The position numbers and the translations under genes were made by a program. Below are positions 8,493 through 17,185 of a DNA stretch of 64,000 nucleotides, piece by piece (position 1 is the stretch's first letter; each line of letters starts with the position of its first letter). The stretch lies in contig NZ_JANFDA010000001.1 in assembly GCF_040493455.1 (NCBI RefSeq), forward strand, positions 434,001 to 498,000, given 5' to 3'. A model generated the notes under the pieces. That model searched no databases. It was not told the origin of the DNA and saw nothing but the letters and a program-made list of their open reading frames with translations. The stretch is from Microcosmobacter sp040493455. GTDB taxonomy: Bacteria; Bacteroidota; Bacteroidia; Flavobacteriales; Flavobacteriaceae.

Positions 8493-9421
8493 GAAAATGA
8501 TTTTTCAATTAGACTCAAAGCATTTGCTTTATCTCTTCCGAGTTGTTCTTTTAAAGCTTCAACGGATTCAAACTTTTTTTCATCTCTTAGTCGATGCAAA
8601 AATTCAACCTTTAAAGTTTTTCCGTAAATATCCTGATCGAAATTAAAAAAGTGAACTTCAATAGATTCTTTAGATCCATCTACTGTAGGGTTGGTACCAA
8701 TATTCATCATACCAAAAACCCGTTTACTATCAATTATTGATTGTACAGCATATACACCTTGCTTAGGAATTAGTTTGTATGTTTTATCGACATATATATT
8801 TGCTGTTGGGAAATCTATAGTTTTCCCCAAACCCTTGCCTTTTATGATGATTCCGTTTATGAAATAATGATATCCAAGGTAAGAATTTGCTAAACTCAGT
8901 TCACCTTGTGATAAAGCCTGTCTTATTTTAGTTGAACTTACTGCAATATCTTTGATATCCTGTGCTGGGATTTCATCTACAGAAAAGCCATACTGTTGAC
9001 CAAAATTTCTTAAGTCATTAATATCTGCGCTTCTGTTTTTTCCAAAACGATGGTCGTATCCTATAATAATGTGCTTTGCATTAAGCTCATCGACCAACAC
9101 GGTTTTTACATAGGCTTCAGCAGAAAGATTGGCAAATTCCTTTGTAAAAGGTTTAATAACAAACGCATTGATTCCAAGGTCACTTAAGATATCTCTTTTC
9201 TCTTCTATAGTAGTAAGCAATTCTATTTTGAAATCGGGCTGAATTACCATTCTTGGATGTGGAAAGAATGTCAAAACCTTAGGCTCTAAATGTCTTTGAT
9301 TAGCGACATGTAAAAGTTGTTCTAAAATTTTTTGATGGCCTATGTGTACGCCATCAAACGTTCCTATAGTGACTACAGAACCTTTAGTTTGGTTAGGATT
9401 GTTTGTATTGCTATGATCCAA
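8489..9421 (-). CDS. ribF: bifunctional riboflavin kinase / FMN adenylyltransferase
   Basis: 310 residues. It converts riboflavin to FMN and then FAD. The N-terminal nucleotidyltransferase has GTFDGVHIGHQKIL (GxFDGxHxGH, about 21-34) and the late SSTKIRQAL motif. The C-terminal kinase domain has GKTIDFPTANIY, the characteristic RibF kinase signature, and GVYAV. Length matches family norms (300-320). First gene of the ribF-HTTM-serS unit. A terminator of the upstream protease gene sits 20 bp before it. Confidence 0.97.
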   Translation of the reverse strand: MDHSNTNNPNQTKGSVVTIGTFDGVHIGHQKILEQLLHVANQRHLEPKVLTFFPHPRMVIQPDFKIELLTTIEEKRDILSDLGINAFVIKPFTKEFANLSAEAYVKTVLVDELNAKHIIIGYDHRFGKNRSADINDLRNFGQQYGFSVDEIPAQDIKDIAVSSTKIRQALSQGELSLANSYLGYHYFINGIIIKGKGLGKTIDFPTANIYVDKTYKLIPKQGVYAVQSIIDSKRVFGMMNIGTNPTVDGSKESIEVHFFNFDQDIYGKTLKVEFLHRLRDEKKFESVEALKEQLGRDKANALSLIEKSFS

Positions 9422-9443
9422 ACTTTTTTTGGTAAAAATAAAA

Positions 9444-9469
9444 AAGAGGGCTGAAATTTCAGCCCTCTT
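9444..9469 (-). terminator. intrinsic terminator after the M43 metalloprotease
   Basis: A perfect 26-bp palindrome with arms AAGAGGGCTGAAA / TTTCAGCCCTCTT. The minus strand then reads TTTTTTATTTTTACC. It separates the protease gene from ribF. Confidence 0.85.
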
Positions 9470-9492
9470 CTATATAAATTAAGACTTGTATG

Positions 9493-11427
9493 TTATCTCT
9501 TAATAAATCTCAGTGTTAAAGACGCATCTCCTTTAGCAATTTTGATAAAGTAAACGCCATTACTAAAGCCAGAAGTATTTACAGAAAGATCTGCATCTCC
9601 AGCGATAGACTTTTGAAGCACTGATTGACCTAAAACATTGTAAACCTCAAAGCTATCAGGTAAGTTATTAGCATTACCTAGTTTGATATTAAGCTCAGAA
9701 TTTACAGGGTTAGGGAAAATTGACACATTGTCGTTAAGGAAAAATTCATCTACACTAAGCGCATCAACCGCGATTACTGTCGTCTCAGAAGAACCAAAGT
9801 TACCTCCACTAGCAATAACAGTATCGTCATCTGTAGTTAGTTGGTAAGAACCATTACCAAAACCGCAGCAGATACCATCTCCATATGCATCAAAGATTGT
9901 AAATGCGTAACACATATTTGCAACTACATCAAAAGATTCATTGAAAGTAGTGTTATCATCTGTTGTTCCATTATAAGGTCCACCAGAAGCTATAAGTGTA
10001 TTATTTTCATCTCTAAACTCCCATGTTGTTTCGTTAGAGAAATCGTCTGTGATTAATTCAAGATGTACTTGAGTAGTACCAAAGCTATTAGCACTTCCAC
10101 CAACAAATGTATCAGAGTCAGAATTATTACAAGCTCTCATATCTGAATTAGCAATCACAATACTAACGTTAAGCGTATCATTACCACCTGTTCCAGAAAT
10201 ACCAGCGATATCAACTAATTCTGATTGACCTGGCGCTAAATTACCAGTCCAATTAAGCACTTCATTGGCCCCACCATTAACGTTATAGTTGATAGTAGCA
10301 CTAGTTAAATTAGAAGTTCCAAAGTTACCAACACGAACTGTAGCAGTGACACCATCGCATCCACCGCCTTCTATACACCAAATATGCACACTTCCATCAT
10401 CAGCCATTTGAGGTAAATCTGTATCTGGAACTGTAGAGTTCGCTAATGAAGATCTAGGTCCAGCTAAAACGGCCTGCATTCTTACATTTTGTCCAGCAGT
10501 AAACATATCCATACATACATCGTCAGAGTAATCCATGTAGTTCTCTATAAGATCATCGTCACCTCCAGGGCAAGTATCTGGCGGAACTGCAGGACACCCA
10601 TAGTTTGGTTGTGCTTGAGGAGGAGTATCATTTACACTATCTCCAGGAGCACCACACCCTTGGAATGTGTGGAATAATCCTAAATAGTGACCAACTTCGT
10701 GAGTAGTAGTTCTTCCCAAGTTGTAAGCACCTCCAAGGTTAACACCAGGAGCGTCATTGGATCCAAAATATTGGTAACCCATAACAACACCATCTACATT
10801 AGGGTCGCCACCAGGGAACGTAGCATATCCTAATAGACCACCACCTAATTGGACAACCCACATATTAAGGTATCTTGAAGGATCCCAAATCGTTTTAGGC
10901 TTTATATCCCCATCGATATCTGCACCTCCATTAGGTAATGAACTTCTTAAGTATCTAACAATACCAGTAGTTGGGTTACAGTAAGGATCTTCCTTAGCTA
11001 AGAAAAATTCGATGTTGGTATCTACACCAGCACCAAATCCCCTAGAACCAGGAATTTTTCTGTAATCTTCGTTAAGCACATCGATTTGAGATAGTACTTG
11101 TAAGTCAGAGATGTTACTTCCTACACCAACACCTTCACCATTGTGTACTACGTGTACAACAACAGGTAAACGAATAGGGCCACCACCTCTGTTAGGGCTG
11201 TTAAGGATTTCCTGAATCTTTATATTGATTTCAGTTTCAAAATCATCACTTCCCATCATTCGAGGGTTTTCAGATAGCATCATTGCATTGTATGCATCTG
11301 AAGCACACCTAATATCACCACTTGGTGATTGCAAAGATTGATTTTGCAGGGTCGGTTTTTGAGCATGCGAATTAAAGGGCATACATAATAAACCAAGCAA
11401 AATAACCGTGAGGGTAATTTTTTTCAT
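9493..11427 (-). CDS. secreted M43-family (pappalysin-like) zinc metalloprotease with T9SS sorting domain
   Basis: 644 residues. Signal peptide (residues 1-22, ending SHAQ), then the catalytic domain with the zinc motif HEVGHYLGLFH at 243-253 and a met-turn region ENYMDYSDDVC around 292-302, both as in M43 cytophagalysins. A CARDB-like beta domain follows (about 345-440), then a second beta domain ending near 550. The last 80 residues (IFPNPVNSELNI ... GVYFIKI ... RFIKR) are a type A T9SS C-terminal sorting domain, so the enzyme should be exported and attached to the surface or released. Divergent from a second secreted protease gene. Confidence 0.93.
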   Translation of the reverse strand: MKKITLTVILLGLLCMPFNSHAQKPTLQNQSLQSPSGDIRCASDAYNAMMLSENPRMMGSDDFETEINIKIQEILNSPNRGGGPIRLPVVVHVVHNGEGVGVGSNISDLQVLSQIDVLNEDYRKIPGSRGFGAGVDTNIEFFLAKEDPYCNPTTGIVRYLRSSLPNGGADIDGDIKPKTIWDPSRYLNMWVVQLGGGLLGYATFPGGDPNVDGVVMGYQYFGSNDAPGVNLGGAYNLGRTTTHEVGHYLGLFHTFQGCGAPGDSVNDTPPQAQPNYGCPAVPPDTCPGGDDDLIENYMDYSDDVCMDMFTAGQNVRMQAVLAGPRSSLANSTVPDTDLPQMADDGSVHIWCIEGGGCDGVTATVRVGNFGTSNLTSATINYNVNGGANEVLNWTGNLAPGQSELVDIAGISGTGGNDTLNVSIVIANSDMRACNNSDSDTFVGGSANSFGTTQVHLELITDDFSNETTWEFRDENNTLIASGGPYNGTTDDNTTFNESFDVVANMCYAFTIFDAYGDGICCGFGNGSYQLTTDDDTVIASGGNFGSSETTVIAVDALSVDEFFLNDNVSIFPNPVNSELNIKLGNANNLPDSFEVYNVLGQSVLQKSIAGDADLSVNTSGFSNGVYFIKIAKGDASLTLRFIKR

Positions 11428-11896
11428 AGAATATGTATTTTAATAGTTCTTTAAAATCTACTTAAAGAATAGTGATTAATTAGATTTACAAATATGACAA
11501 TTTTTTAAGGATTTTTAACAATTTTTAACTGTAATTAGACGAAAGTATTGATGATAATAGTAAATCTTGCGCAATAGTAGGAAAAAAACTACATATAACA
11601 TAATTATTCTTACACTTAAGGTCTGATTTCTTAGCTATTATTTGATTTCATTGCTCTTTTTATTCATAAACATGGCAAAGTATGGGGTTGATTAAAGACT
11701 AGTTTTGTTAAAACTTGAAATTTTTTTAGACCATTTACGACTATGTATCAAAAAAACTAACAACGGGAATAATTGCATTGAAAAAGGAAAGCGATAAGTC
11801 TAATCAAAAAAATACGTATTTTTGATTGAGTTTTTTGCCCCCTTCACATTACTCTATTTATTACCCCTAATTTATTAACCATTTTAAACTAAAAAA
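11428..11896. other. 469-bp intergenic region between two divergent protease genes
   Basis: No gene seen. It must carry both promoters. For the minus gene, CATATTTG with a TTG 22 nt upstream is a poor match. For the plus gene, an AT-rich imperfect palindrome (AATC-A7-TAC / GTATTTTTGATT, 11802-11827) contains TATTTTTG, which fits TAnnTTTG, but has no TTG at the right distance. The palindrome could equally be an operator. Confidence 0.4.
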
Positions 11897-14638
11897 ATGA
11901 AAAGAAAGCTACTTTTTGTTATGCCATTAGCTTTTTTATTGTCCATAAGTTTTGGATATGGGCAAAAGAGTTATTGGACGCAAACCAAACAAAACAGCAA
12001 CAGATCTTCTAAGCTAGCTAACTTAGACACGTCACATTATCAAACTTTTGAATTGAATGTTAGTGCTTTCAAGCAACAGCTAAATGGAGCACCATTGAGA
12101 GAAAACTTAAGAGGAAAATCTTCTACAATAGTATCGTTCCCTAACACAGAAGGTGTTTTAGAGGATTTTAGAGTTGTAGAAGCCCCTGTGTTATCCGAAG
12201 AATTATCGGAACAATTTCCAAACATTAAGACATATCTTGGAGTTAGTCTGGATGGAAGCGGGAAAAGAGTAAGATTTAGTGTAACACCACAGGGAGTACA
12301 AACAATGACGTCTTACTTGGATAAACCAACAGTGTTTACAGCTCCGATCACTAAGAACTCTAACCAGTATATTACTTATACTCGAAATGCCAGAATAAAT
12401 TCTATTAAAGACTTTGAATGTTTAACAGAGGATGAATATGTCCCAATTGAGACAAATGGATTAACAAATAGAGATGCCAATGACCAAACCCTGAGAACAT
12501 TTAGAATAGCTATTTCCACAACAGGAGAGTATACTAACTTCTGGGATGATGGAGATGCAGGAAATGGAAACGCACAAGAAGATGCATTGGCTCAAGTAGT
12601 CTCTACACTAAACAGAACCAATGAGGTGTTTGAGGTAGATATGGCAATCAATTTTTCTTTGGTAAGTGGAACAAGCATTATCTACCCTAACGCTGGAACG
12701 GATCCTTATACCAATAATCCTAATGGACAGCTGCAAAACACTTTAACAATCAATGTAGGAGAAGCAAATTATGATATAGGACACCTTTTTATGCTAGCTC
12801 CAAATAATGGTAATGCTGGCTGTATTGGGTGCGTTTGTCAAAATGGAACAAAAGGGAGTGCCTTCTCGGCGCATCAGTTTACGGATAATGATGGAGGACC
12901 ATACATGTCTGATTTCTTTGATATTGATTATGTACCTCACGAAATTGGTCATCAAATGGGAGCTACTCATACATACTCTCATATAAATGAAGGAACAGGA
13001 ACTAATGTAGAACCAGGAAGTGGAACAACTATTATGGGATATGCTGGGATTACTGGCCCTAACGATGTGCAGAATCATAGTGATCCTTACTTTAACTTCT
13101 TTAGTATAGCTCAAATATTGAATAATGTAGCCAGTGCTCCTAATAATTGTTGGAATGGCACTACTATTACTAATGATCCACCAGTGGCTAATGCAGGAAG
13201 TGACTATACAATACCAAACGGTACAGCATTTATTTTAAAAGGCTCAGCGACGGATCCAGATGGAGGTGATCAACTGACTTATTGTTGGGAGCAATTGGAT
13301 ACAGGAACGACCACTTCTGGAAATTTTGGCCCAACCAAAACTTCTGGGTCGTTATGGAGATCTAGACCACCAAGTACTTCTACAGATAGATATATGCCTA
13401 CTCTACAAAGAGTGCTTAATGGGCAACTTACTCAAAGTAACCCTGGGATTTCAGCAGACAATTCTACTTGGGAAACAGTGTCTACAATAGGAAGAGGCTT
13501 AGATTTTGGTCTAACTGTCAGAGATCGTTCAGAAGCAGGAGGCACAGGACAAATGCCACAAAGTGATTTTGATACGATGACTGTTACGGTTAGTGGAGCA
13601 GCGGGACCATTTGCGGTAACATCCCAGACCACAGAAAACGAAACATTAAACAGCGGAGCTACAGAGACCATAACTTGGGATGTTGCTGGGACAACTGCAA
13701 ATGGTATCAACACTGCCAACGTAAATATTCTACTGTCAACAGACGGAGGACAGAACTTCGATACAGTATTAGTGTCTAATACACCAAATGATGGAACACA
13801 AGATATAGTGATTCCAGATATTCCAGCACCTTTTTGTAGAATTATGGTAGAAGCCGTGGGTAATATATTCTATGCTGTAAATCCAGTGAGCTTCTCTATA
13901 GATTATGAAGTAGCAGTAACATGCGATCAATATGCGTCTGGAGATAACTTGGGTATTGCAATACCAGATGGCATAGGAGCTAATCAACCAGGAAACGCTG
14001 TATTTAGCACGATAAATATTCCGGATGATGTAGTCTATTCTAGCTTAAGAGTTAATGTTGATGTATCACATACTTATATTAATGATTTGATTATTCAACT
14101 ACAACATCCAGATGGAAATACATTTACCAATCTATGGCAACGAAATTGCGATTCTGAAGATAATTTAGACATCATTTTTGAAGATGGGGCTGCTGCTATT
14201 GCTTGTGCTTCGCCAACTGTTGGAACTTATGCACCAGCAAATTCTATGAGTGGTTTTGATGGACTAAGTAGCCTTGGAGATTGGAATTTGGCCTTGGTGG
14301 ATTTTTGGAATGGAGATTTAGGAACGCTTAACGATTGGTATATAGAATTATGTTCTATGACCGTAACACCGCTGAGTGTTGATGAGTTTAACACTAATGA
14401 TTTCACGATCTATCCAAATCCTAATAATGGTACTTTCAACATTAAATTTAGCAATGCTAATGCTTCTACTTCAATTGATGTTTTTGATGTAAGAGGTAGA
14501 TTAGTATTCAATAATATATATGAAAGTTCAGGAGAGTTTGATGAGGTTATAGACCTTGGAAATGCTCAATCAGGAATGTACCTAGTGAGAATAGATACAG
14601 GAAACAGTTCCGTAACAAAGAGAATTATAATTGAATAG
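11897..14638 (+). CDS. secreted reprolysin-like (M12B-type) zinc metalloprotease with P-domain and T9SS sorting domain
   Basis: 913 residues. Signal peptide (residues 1-22), a propeptide-like region to about 195, then the metzincin catalytic domain with HEIGHQMGATH at about 347-357 and a met-turn GTTIMGYAGI. A PKD/Ig-like region follows (VANAGSDYTIPNG at about 430). A proprotein-convertase P-domain (about 675-820; DLIIQLQHPDGN, GDWNLALVDFWNGD) precedes a type A T9SS sorting domain (IYPNPNNGTFNI ... GMYLVRI). It should be a large extracellular protease. The start is preceded by the A-rich stretch usual in this phylum. A terminator shared with pth follows. Confidence 0.93.
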   Translation: MKRKLLFVMPLAFLLSISFGYGQKSYWTQTKQNSNRSSKLANLDTSHYQTFELNVSAFKQQLNGAPLRENLRGKSSTIVSFPNTEGVLEDFRVVEAPVLSEELSEQFPNIKTYLGVSLDGSGKRVRFSVTPQGVQTMTSYLDKPTVFTAPITKNSNQYITYTRNARINSIKDFECLTEDEYVPIETNGLTNRDANDQTLRTFRIAISTTGEYTNFWDDGDAGNGNAQEDALAQVVSTLNRTNEVFEVDMAINFSLVSGTSIIYPNAGTDPYTNNPNGQLQNTLTINVGEANYDIGHLFMLAPNNGNAGCIGCVCQNGTKGSAFSAHQFTDNDGGPYMSDFFDIDYVPHEIGHQMGATHTYSHINEGTGTNVEPGSGTTIMGYAGITGPNDVQNHSDPYFNFFSIAQILNNVASAPNNCWNGTTITNDPPVANAGSDYTIPNGTAFILKGSATDPDGGDQLTYCWEQLDTGTTTSGNFGPTKTSGSLWRSRPPSTSTDRYMPTLQRVLNGQLTQSNPGISADNSTWETVSTIGRGLDFGLTVRDRSEAGGTGQMPQSDFDTMTVTVSGAAGPFAVTSQTTENETLNSGATETITWDVAGTTANGINTANVNILLSTDGGQNFDTVLVSNTPNDGTQDIVIPDIPAPFCRIMVEAVGNIFYAVNPVSFSIDYEVAVTCDQYASGDNLGIAIPDGIGANQPGNAVFSTINIPDDVVYSSLRVNVDVSHTYINDLIIQLQHPDGNTFTNLWQRNCDSEDNLDIIFEDGAAAIACASPTVGTYAPANSMSGFDGLSSLGDWNLALVDFWNGDLGTLNDWYIELCSMTVTPLSVDEFNTNDFTIYPNPNNGTFNIKFSNANASTSIDVFDVRGRLVFNNIYESSGEFDEVIDLGNAQSGMYLVRIDTGNSSVTKRIIIE

Positions 14639-14664
14639 ATTTATAGTTTAAGACAGGTAATTAA

Positions 14665-14692
14665 AAAAGAGTGACTATTTAGTCGCTCTTTT
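14665..14692. terminator. bidirectional terminator between the protease gene and pth
   Basis: Arms AAAAGAGTGACT / AGTCGCTCTTTT with loop ATTT and one G-T pair. It has A-runs on the left and T-runs on the right, so it serves both convergent genes. Confidence 0.8.
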
Positions 14693-15321
14693 TATTTTCC
14701 ATTAAAGGTATTCATTGTGTTATTTACTCCTGCTGTGCCAAAAGATTTAATCAACGCAATAGACTTATCTAATCTTTCAGGGAGTTTTTCTTTTTCTTCT
14801 GAAGACCATTCGCCAAGGACATAATCAACCTGCCTTCCTTTACTAAACGAATCACTAATACCGAATCTAAAACGATTGTATTTTGTAGTATTGAGTTTAT
14901 CCTGAATATCTTTCAATCCGTTATGACCACCATCACTCCCTTTGGTCTTTAGGCGTAATGTACCATAGGGCAAATTGAGATCATCAGTAATAACAAGCAG
15001 ATTTTCCAAAGGGATTTTCTCTTTAGTCAACCAGTATTTTACAGCTTTCCCGCTTAGGTTCATGTAGGTGCTAGGTTTCAAAAGGATAAATGTTCTTCCT
15101 TTGAATTTGTATGTGGTAAGGTCACCAAGTTTTTGAGTTTCAAACTTTAAATCTTCTTGCTCAGCCAAATGATCTAAAACCTGAAATCCAATATTGTGAC
15201 GGGTATTTTTGTATTCCAATCCTATATTTCCTAAACCAACAATCAAGAATTTTTTCATTGCATCTTCTTTCGCTTTGTTTTCATCTTTAAAACCAAATAA
15301 ACCTTTTAGGAATTTCCACAT
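14692..15321 (-). CDS. pth: peptidyl-tRNA hydrolase
   Basis: 209 residues. It releases peptides from prematurely dropped peptidyl-tRNA. Visible signatures are FLIVGLGNIG (about 25-34), the catalytic histidine in NTRHNIGFQVLD, KPSTYMNLSG, and the DDLNLPYG and GSDGGHNGLK motifs. The first 21 residues (to DAM) precede the usual start MKKFLIVGLGN, so an alternative start at 15258 would give the typical length of about 188. It overlaps no neighbour and is first after the YwqK-like lipoprotein gene by 9 bp. Confidence 0.95.
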   Translation of the reverse strand: MWKFLKGLFGFKDENKAKEDAMKKFLIVGLGNIGLEYKNTRHNIGFQVLDHLAEQEDLKFETQKLGDLTTYKFKGRTFILLKPSTYMNLSGKAVKYWLTKEKIPLENLLVITDDLNLPYGTLRLKTKGSDGGHNGLKDIQDKLNTTKYNRFRFGISDSFSKGRQVDYVLGEWSSEEKEKLPERLDKSIALIKSFGTAGVNNTMNTFNGK

Positions 15322-15330
15322 AAACTTTAT

Positions 15331-16119
15331 TTAGTGTTGTTCAAAATATTTACGGTATTTAATAATTTGATGAGGATCCTTCTTGAGGTTTACACGGTTA
15401 ATTTCGTTCTCATTTTCATCCAACTCTATAAAGAACCGATCTTCTCCTTCTTCATACATTCTTATAAACATAGTCATCTTACCCTCATCATCAAAGAATT
15501 TTACAGCTTCAAAATTATCATAATTAGAACTAATTTCTTCTTTATAGACCTTTCCACTTTTAATGGATTGCCTTATGGTTCTCCCATCTTTTTCAAAAGA
15601 TTGAGCAATAATCTCGCCAACAATGTTGTAAGCAGTAGATTCTACAATTTCACCATCTTTTAACTTAGATTCTATTTGTAGCTGACCAGATTCAAAAAAA
15701 GTTTTGGTAATACCATAGGGAGTTCCGTTGGTAAAGGTTTTTAAGGTTTTTAATTTTCCAGATTTGTAATTAATCTTCTCCTCTCCGTGTAGCTTTCCTC
15801 TTTTGTATTGAGAATGAGAAAAAATCTCGCCGTTGTCGTGGAAAATAATATAATCGCCTTCTAGGACACCTTCTTTTACGTTAAACTCTTCCCACTTTGA
15901 AGTCTCATTACCCACAACATAATAACCGTTTAAGGGTTTGCGAGTTTCATTGTCTCTCAGAAAGGTTACGCCATTAATATTGTCTTCAAAATATGCGTTT
16001 CTTCCAACAAAAATAAAACTCTCATCATCTTGGGTAGGTGAGTTTTTACAACCTATTAAAGAGATTAAAAACAGACCGATTAATAAGGTTTTATATGTGC
16101 TTTCCTTTATTCCAACCAT
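15331..16119 (-). CDS. YwqK-like repeat lipoprotein
   Basis: 262 residues with a lipoprotein signal peptide and lipobox LIGC (cysteine near residue 24). Short MORN/YwqK-type repeats follow (NGYYVVGNETSKWEEFNV, GDYIIFHDNGEIFSHSQY, GEEKINYKSGKLK, YGITKTFFESGQLQ). Proteins with such repeats are often annotated as toxin-antitoxin YwqK antitoxins, but a lipid-anchored version with no toxin beside it does not support that role. The start overlaps the end of the AhpD-like gene by 29 bp. A later in-frame start is possible, but the signal peptide argues for this one. Confidence 0.8.
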   Translation of the reverse strand: MVGIKESTYKTLLIGLFLISLIGCKNSPTQDDESFIFVGRNAYFEDNINGVTFLRDNETRKPLNGYYVVGNETSKWEEFNVKEGVLEGDYIIFHDNGEIFSHSQYKRGKLHGEEKINYKSGKLKTLKTFTNGTPYGITKTFFESGQLQIESKLKDGEIVESTAYNIVGEIIAQSFEKDGRTIRQSIKSGKVYKEEISSNYDNFEAVKFFDDEGKMTMFIRMYEEGEDRFFIELDENENEINRVNLKKDPHQIIKYRKYFEQH

Positions 16120-16681
16120 GTTTTCCTAAATATTGATCACCACTTTCTACAGCGCCATCTTCAATAGAGGTTCCCATAGAATCATTCCATCGGTTTAAGT
16201 AGCCAAATAAAGAAATAACACCTAGCATCTCTACAATCTCACCCTCATCCCAATGTTTGTACAAACGTTTTTTAATGTCTTCATCTACAGCATTAGGAAC
16301 TAACGAAGCTGCTAAAGAAAAATCTAATGCAGCTCTTTCAGCCTCAGAAAAAGCAGGATGGGTTCTATATTCCCAAATATTATCGAGTTGCTCTTGCTCT
16401 GCGCCATAACGTTCAGCAGCTCTAATAGCATGCGCTTGGCAATAACGGCAACCAGTACTGTTACTACTTACCCAGGCAATCATTCGTTTTAATGCTGATG
16501 TAACACGTCCCTCATTAGCCATTACAGCTTTATTTAAGTTTATAAACGCTTTACTTATAGCTGGTCTTCGTTGCATGGTAAGTACAGAATTTGGACAAAA
16601 CCCTAGAGTTTCATTAAAAAATTCTGCAAGTTGTTTGGTTTCTAAATCGTGCTCTGGAGACAAAGGTGTAACTAATGGCAT
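16091..16681 (-). CDS. AhpD-like / carboxymuconolactone decarboxylase family protein
   Basis: 196 residues. The CxxC motif CRYCQAHAIRAAERYG (about 98-113) with a following histidine is the AhpD-type redox site, which in AhpD recycles lipoylated carriers or peroxiredoxins. Families of this length are annotated as peroxidase-related enzymes. It is divergent from the OsmC-family gene across 67 bp, which suggests a joint role in peroxide or thiol chemistry. Which substrate it uses is not visible. Confidence 0.88.
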   Translation of the reverse strand: MPLVTPLSPEHDLETKQLAEFFNETLGFCPNSVLTMQRRPAISKAFINLNKAVMANEGRVTSALKRMIAWVSSNSTGCRYCQAHAIRAAERYGAEQEQLDNIWEYRTHPAFSEAERAALDFSLAASLVPNAVDEDIKKRLYKHWDEGEIVEMLGVISLFGYLNRWNDSMGTSIEDGAVESGDQYLGKHGWNKGKHI

Positions 16682-16748
16682 TATATTATTTTTTTAAAAG
16701 TTATTTTTGAAGGAATAAAGATAACGTCTTAAGTTAAAACTAAAAATA

Positions 16749-17171
16749 ATGTCACATAAAGTCACTACACATTGGAAAGGAAATTTACAGTTTGAAGCAG
16801 ATAATCCCAACGGAAAAACGGTTCTTATGGATACAACTCCAGAACACGGAGGGCACAATTCGGGATTAGGACCAAAAGCTATGATGCTGGCATCCTTGGC
16901 GGGATGTTCTGGATTGGATGTTGTGTCTATTTTGGATAAAATGAAAGTGAAAATTTCGGATTTTAGGATGGAAACAACAGGAGAACTTACAGAAGAGCAT
17001 CCAAAATATTACCATTCAGTAACCGTAGATTATCATTTTTTCGGAAAAGATTTAGACGAAAAAAAGATAAATAAGGCAGTAGATTTATCCATAGAAAAGT
17101 ATTGTGGTGTTATGGAAATGTTCAGGCAATTTGCTAAAGTTGAAACGAACACACATTTTCATAATAGTTAA
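16749..17171 (+). CDS. OsmC family protein
   Basis: 140 residues. OsmC/Ohr proteins are cysteine-dependent peroxidases acting on organic hydroperoxides. The first conserved cysteine is in SLAGCSGLDV (about residue 57) and the second in KYCGVMEMF (about 122). The LGPKAMMLASL helix matches the family. It reads away from the AhpD-like gene and lies 14 bp before recJ, so it is probably co-transcribed with recJ. Confidence 0.93.
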   Translation: MSHKVTTHWKGNLQFEADNPNGKTVLMDTTPEHGGHNSGLGPKAMMLASLAGCSGLDVVSILDKMKVKISDFRMETTGELTEEHPKYYHSVTVDYHFFGKDLDEKKINKAVDLSIEKYCGVMEMFRQFAKVETNTHFHNS

Positions 17172-17185
17172 GTCTTACAGAATAC

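Noticed and set aside
15334..15663. A 109-codon plus-strand frame opposite the YwqK-like gene
   Set aside because: Antisense to clear lipoprotein repeats. Composition (Phe and Ile runs) is that of an antisense shadow.
15331..16119. Toxin-antitoxin module based on the YwqK annotation
   Set aside because: The protein is a lipoprotein and no toxin-like gene is adjacent.
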